Origin: Ruminococcus callidus
GTDB lineage: Bacteria > Bacillota > Clostridia > Oscillospirales > Ruminococcaceae
Direction: 5' to 3'
Assembly: GCF_020709055.1 (NCBI RefSeq)
Contig: NZ_JAJFCK010000004.1
Coordinates: 1 to 64,000, forward strand
Length of the DNA stretch: 64,000 nt
A model generated the notes under the pieces. It was not told where the DNA came from. It saw only the letters and a list, made by a program, of their open reading frames with translations, and made no database searches. A program made the position numbers and the translations under genes. The first letter of the stretch is position 1, and every line of letters begins with the position of its first letter. Below are positions 62,851 through 64,000 of this stretch, one piece after another.

Positions 62851-64000
62851 ATGCAGCAGTTTCTCTCTCACGTGCAAAATTTCCTCTGGGGCCCCGGCAT
62901 GCTGGTGCTGCTTCTGGGCACCGGGCTGTGGCTCAGCTGGAAGAGCCGGTTCTTCCAGCTGCATGGCTGGCGCACCATTCTGCGGCGCACATTTGGCAGC
63001 CTGCGCAAATCCGCAGCATCCGCCGATTCGGCGGGCAGTGCCCCAGCCCTGACACAGTTCCAGACCTTTTCCGCAGCCCTCGCCGCTGCCATGGGCACGG
63101 GAAACATCATCGGCGTTGCCGGTGCGCTCTGTTTGGGCGGTGCCGGCGCCATCTTTTGGATGTGGATCTCGGCGCTGCTGGGCATGATGCTGACCTATGC
63201 GGAGAATGTCCTCGCCGTGCAGTACGCCGGCACACGTCCCGACGGCTCGGCAGTGCGTGGCCCTATGGCATACCTGCGCTTCGGGCTGGGCAGCCGGGTT
63301 CTGCCGTTTCTCTACGCCGTCTTTTGCATCCTCGCCTCATTCGGCATGGGGAATATGACCCAGAGCAGCGCCATCTCCACCCTGTTGCAGGGTGCCTTTC
63401 CCCTGCCGGTGTGGGGCATTGCCGCCGGAATCGCCGTTCTGCTGGGCTGCATCCTGCTCCGTGGGGTGCGTGGCGCAGGCAGTGTGCTCCAGTGGCTCAT
63501 GCCGCTGCTGGCAGCCGGATACATGCTGGCAGCGCTCGCCGTCATCCTCCGCCACAGTGCAGCGCTGCCGGAGGCATTCCGTGCCATTTTTCGTGGTGCC
63601 TTTGGCATGCGTGCCGTGGGCGGCGGCATCTCCGGCGCCATGCTCCGCAGCACCATTGAAACCGGACTCCGGCGGGGCATCTTCTCCAACGAGGCCGGAC
63701 TCGGCAGCAGTGCGCTGGTACACGCCGGCAGCGACTCCAAGGATGCCTCTCTGCAGGGACTGTGGAGCATGACCGAAGTGGCGCTCGACACGCTGGTCTG
63801 CTGTACCCTCACCGCCCTTGCCCTGCTCACCAGCGGTGCTGCCCAGACCGGTTTGAGCGACACGGAACAAATCGTCGCCGCATTCTCCGGCATCTTCGGC
63901 AGCTTTGCACCGCAGATCATAGCAGTAGTCACAGCGCTCTTCGCCTTTTGCACCATGATCGGCTGGTGCTGCTGCGGAGAACAGGCGGTGCACTATCTTC
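62851..64000 (+). CDS. Sodium:alanine symporter family protein (AGCS), cut by window end
   Basis: At least 383 residues, still open at base 64000. The first helix FLWGPGMLVLLLGTGLWLSW, the substrate region FSAALAAAMGTGNIIGVAGA and the family motif GLRRGIFSNEAGLGSSALVH (about 268-287, cut here to its core) identify a secondary transporter taking up alanine or glycine with sodium. The ATG at 62851 has AGGAGG 4 nt upstream. Only 36 bp separate it from the start of the divergent phosphoesterase gene. Confidence 0.93.
   Translation, partial: MQQFLSHVQNFLWGPGMLVLLLGTGLWLSWKSRFFQLHGWRTILRRTFGSLRKSAASADSAGSAPALTQFQTFSAALAAAMGTGNIIGVAGALCLGGAGAIFWMWISALLGMMLTYAENVLAVQYAGTRPDGSAVRGPMAYLRFGLGSRVLPFLYAVFCILASFGMGNMTQSSAISTLLQGAFPLPVWGIAAGIAVLLGCILLRGVRGAGSVLQWLMPLLAAGYMLAALAVILRHSAALPEAFRAIFRGAFGMRAVGGGISGAMLRSTIETGLRRGIFSNEAGLGSSALVHAGSDSKDASLQGLWSMTEVALDTLVCCTLTALALLTSGAAQTGLSDTEQIVAAFSGIFGSFAPQIIAVVTALFAFCTMIGWCCCGEQAVHYL

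Overview
The window looks like chromosomal DNA of an anaerobic, Gram-positive Clostridia bacterium, most likely a Ruminococcus-like member of the Ruminococcaceae. Evidence seen directly: a moderately high G+C genome with Gram-positive type signals (22 candidate SigA promoters, mostly with 17-nt spacers, strong AGGAGG-type ribosome binding sites, frequent TTG starts, intrinsic terminators), a T-box leader in front of pheST, a CIRCE operator at an hsp20 gene, a class B sortase, a rubredoxin-first rubrerythrin, and threonine-rich linkers in secreted proteins, one next to a dockerin-like EF-hand segment. The species assignment is inference. No tRNA or rRNA gene, CRISPR array, prophage or transposase gene was seen.

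Layout. 0.2-2.5 kb: polysaccharide sugar transferase, then rqcP, mazG and a 44-aa ORF that begins directly after the trpS stop. 2.5-5.3 kb: trpS, an orphan 182-aa gene, a PLP aminotransferase. 5.5-8.0 kb: a SpoVB/MurJ-type flippase converging on a class B sortase. 8.2-8.5 kb: a striking run of ten hairpins, part of which is repeated exactly at base 1. 8.6-13.4 kb: enolase with a hairpin-rich leader, a LytTR/GHKL two-component pair, a lipoprotein. 13.5-16.5 kb: a Sel1-repeat protein and reverse rubrerythrin. 17.0-20.9 kb: pheST under a T-box. 21.1-25.5 kb: two small membrane proteins, a GH25 lysozyme, a Wzz-like chain-length protein. 25.3-28.9 kb: GIY-YIG protein, hsp20, hisC, a zinc-ribbon membrane protein. 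29-32.7 kb: a GntR-controlled ABC-2 type operon with an added 53-aa ORF. 32.9-34.4 kb: YdcF and metallo-hydrolase genes. 34.5-39.1 kb: a MarR-controlled heterodimeric ABC exporter. 39.3-42.9 kb: a PF06541 membrane protein, an HD protein, and a cell-wall amidase with many wall-binding repeats. 43.1-45.8 kb: a Fur-family-controlled zinc/manganese uptake operon. 45.9-49.9 kb: luxS with an FAD oxidoreductase and a large membrane protein. 50-59.9 kb: a housekeeping string read rnj-gdpP-rplI-dnaB-tilS-ftsH. 60-64 kb: two bacterial PH-domain membrane proteins, a metallophosphoesterase, and a sodium:alanine symporter that runs off the window.

Themes. Many genes serve the cell envelope: sugar transferase, flippase, chain-length protein, sortase, lysozyme, amidase, lipoproteins. 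The most unusual DNA is non-coding: (1) the hairpin string at 8168-8475, which ends in a terminator-like hairpin; (2) a family of three 162-163 bp full-length palindromes (25256, 42935, 59430) whose arms covary between copies; (3) a 15-bp motif shared just downstream of the -10 boxes of the sortase and Sel1 genes; and (4) structured leaders of eno, znuA and rnj.
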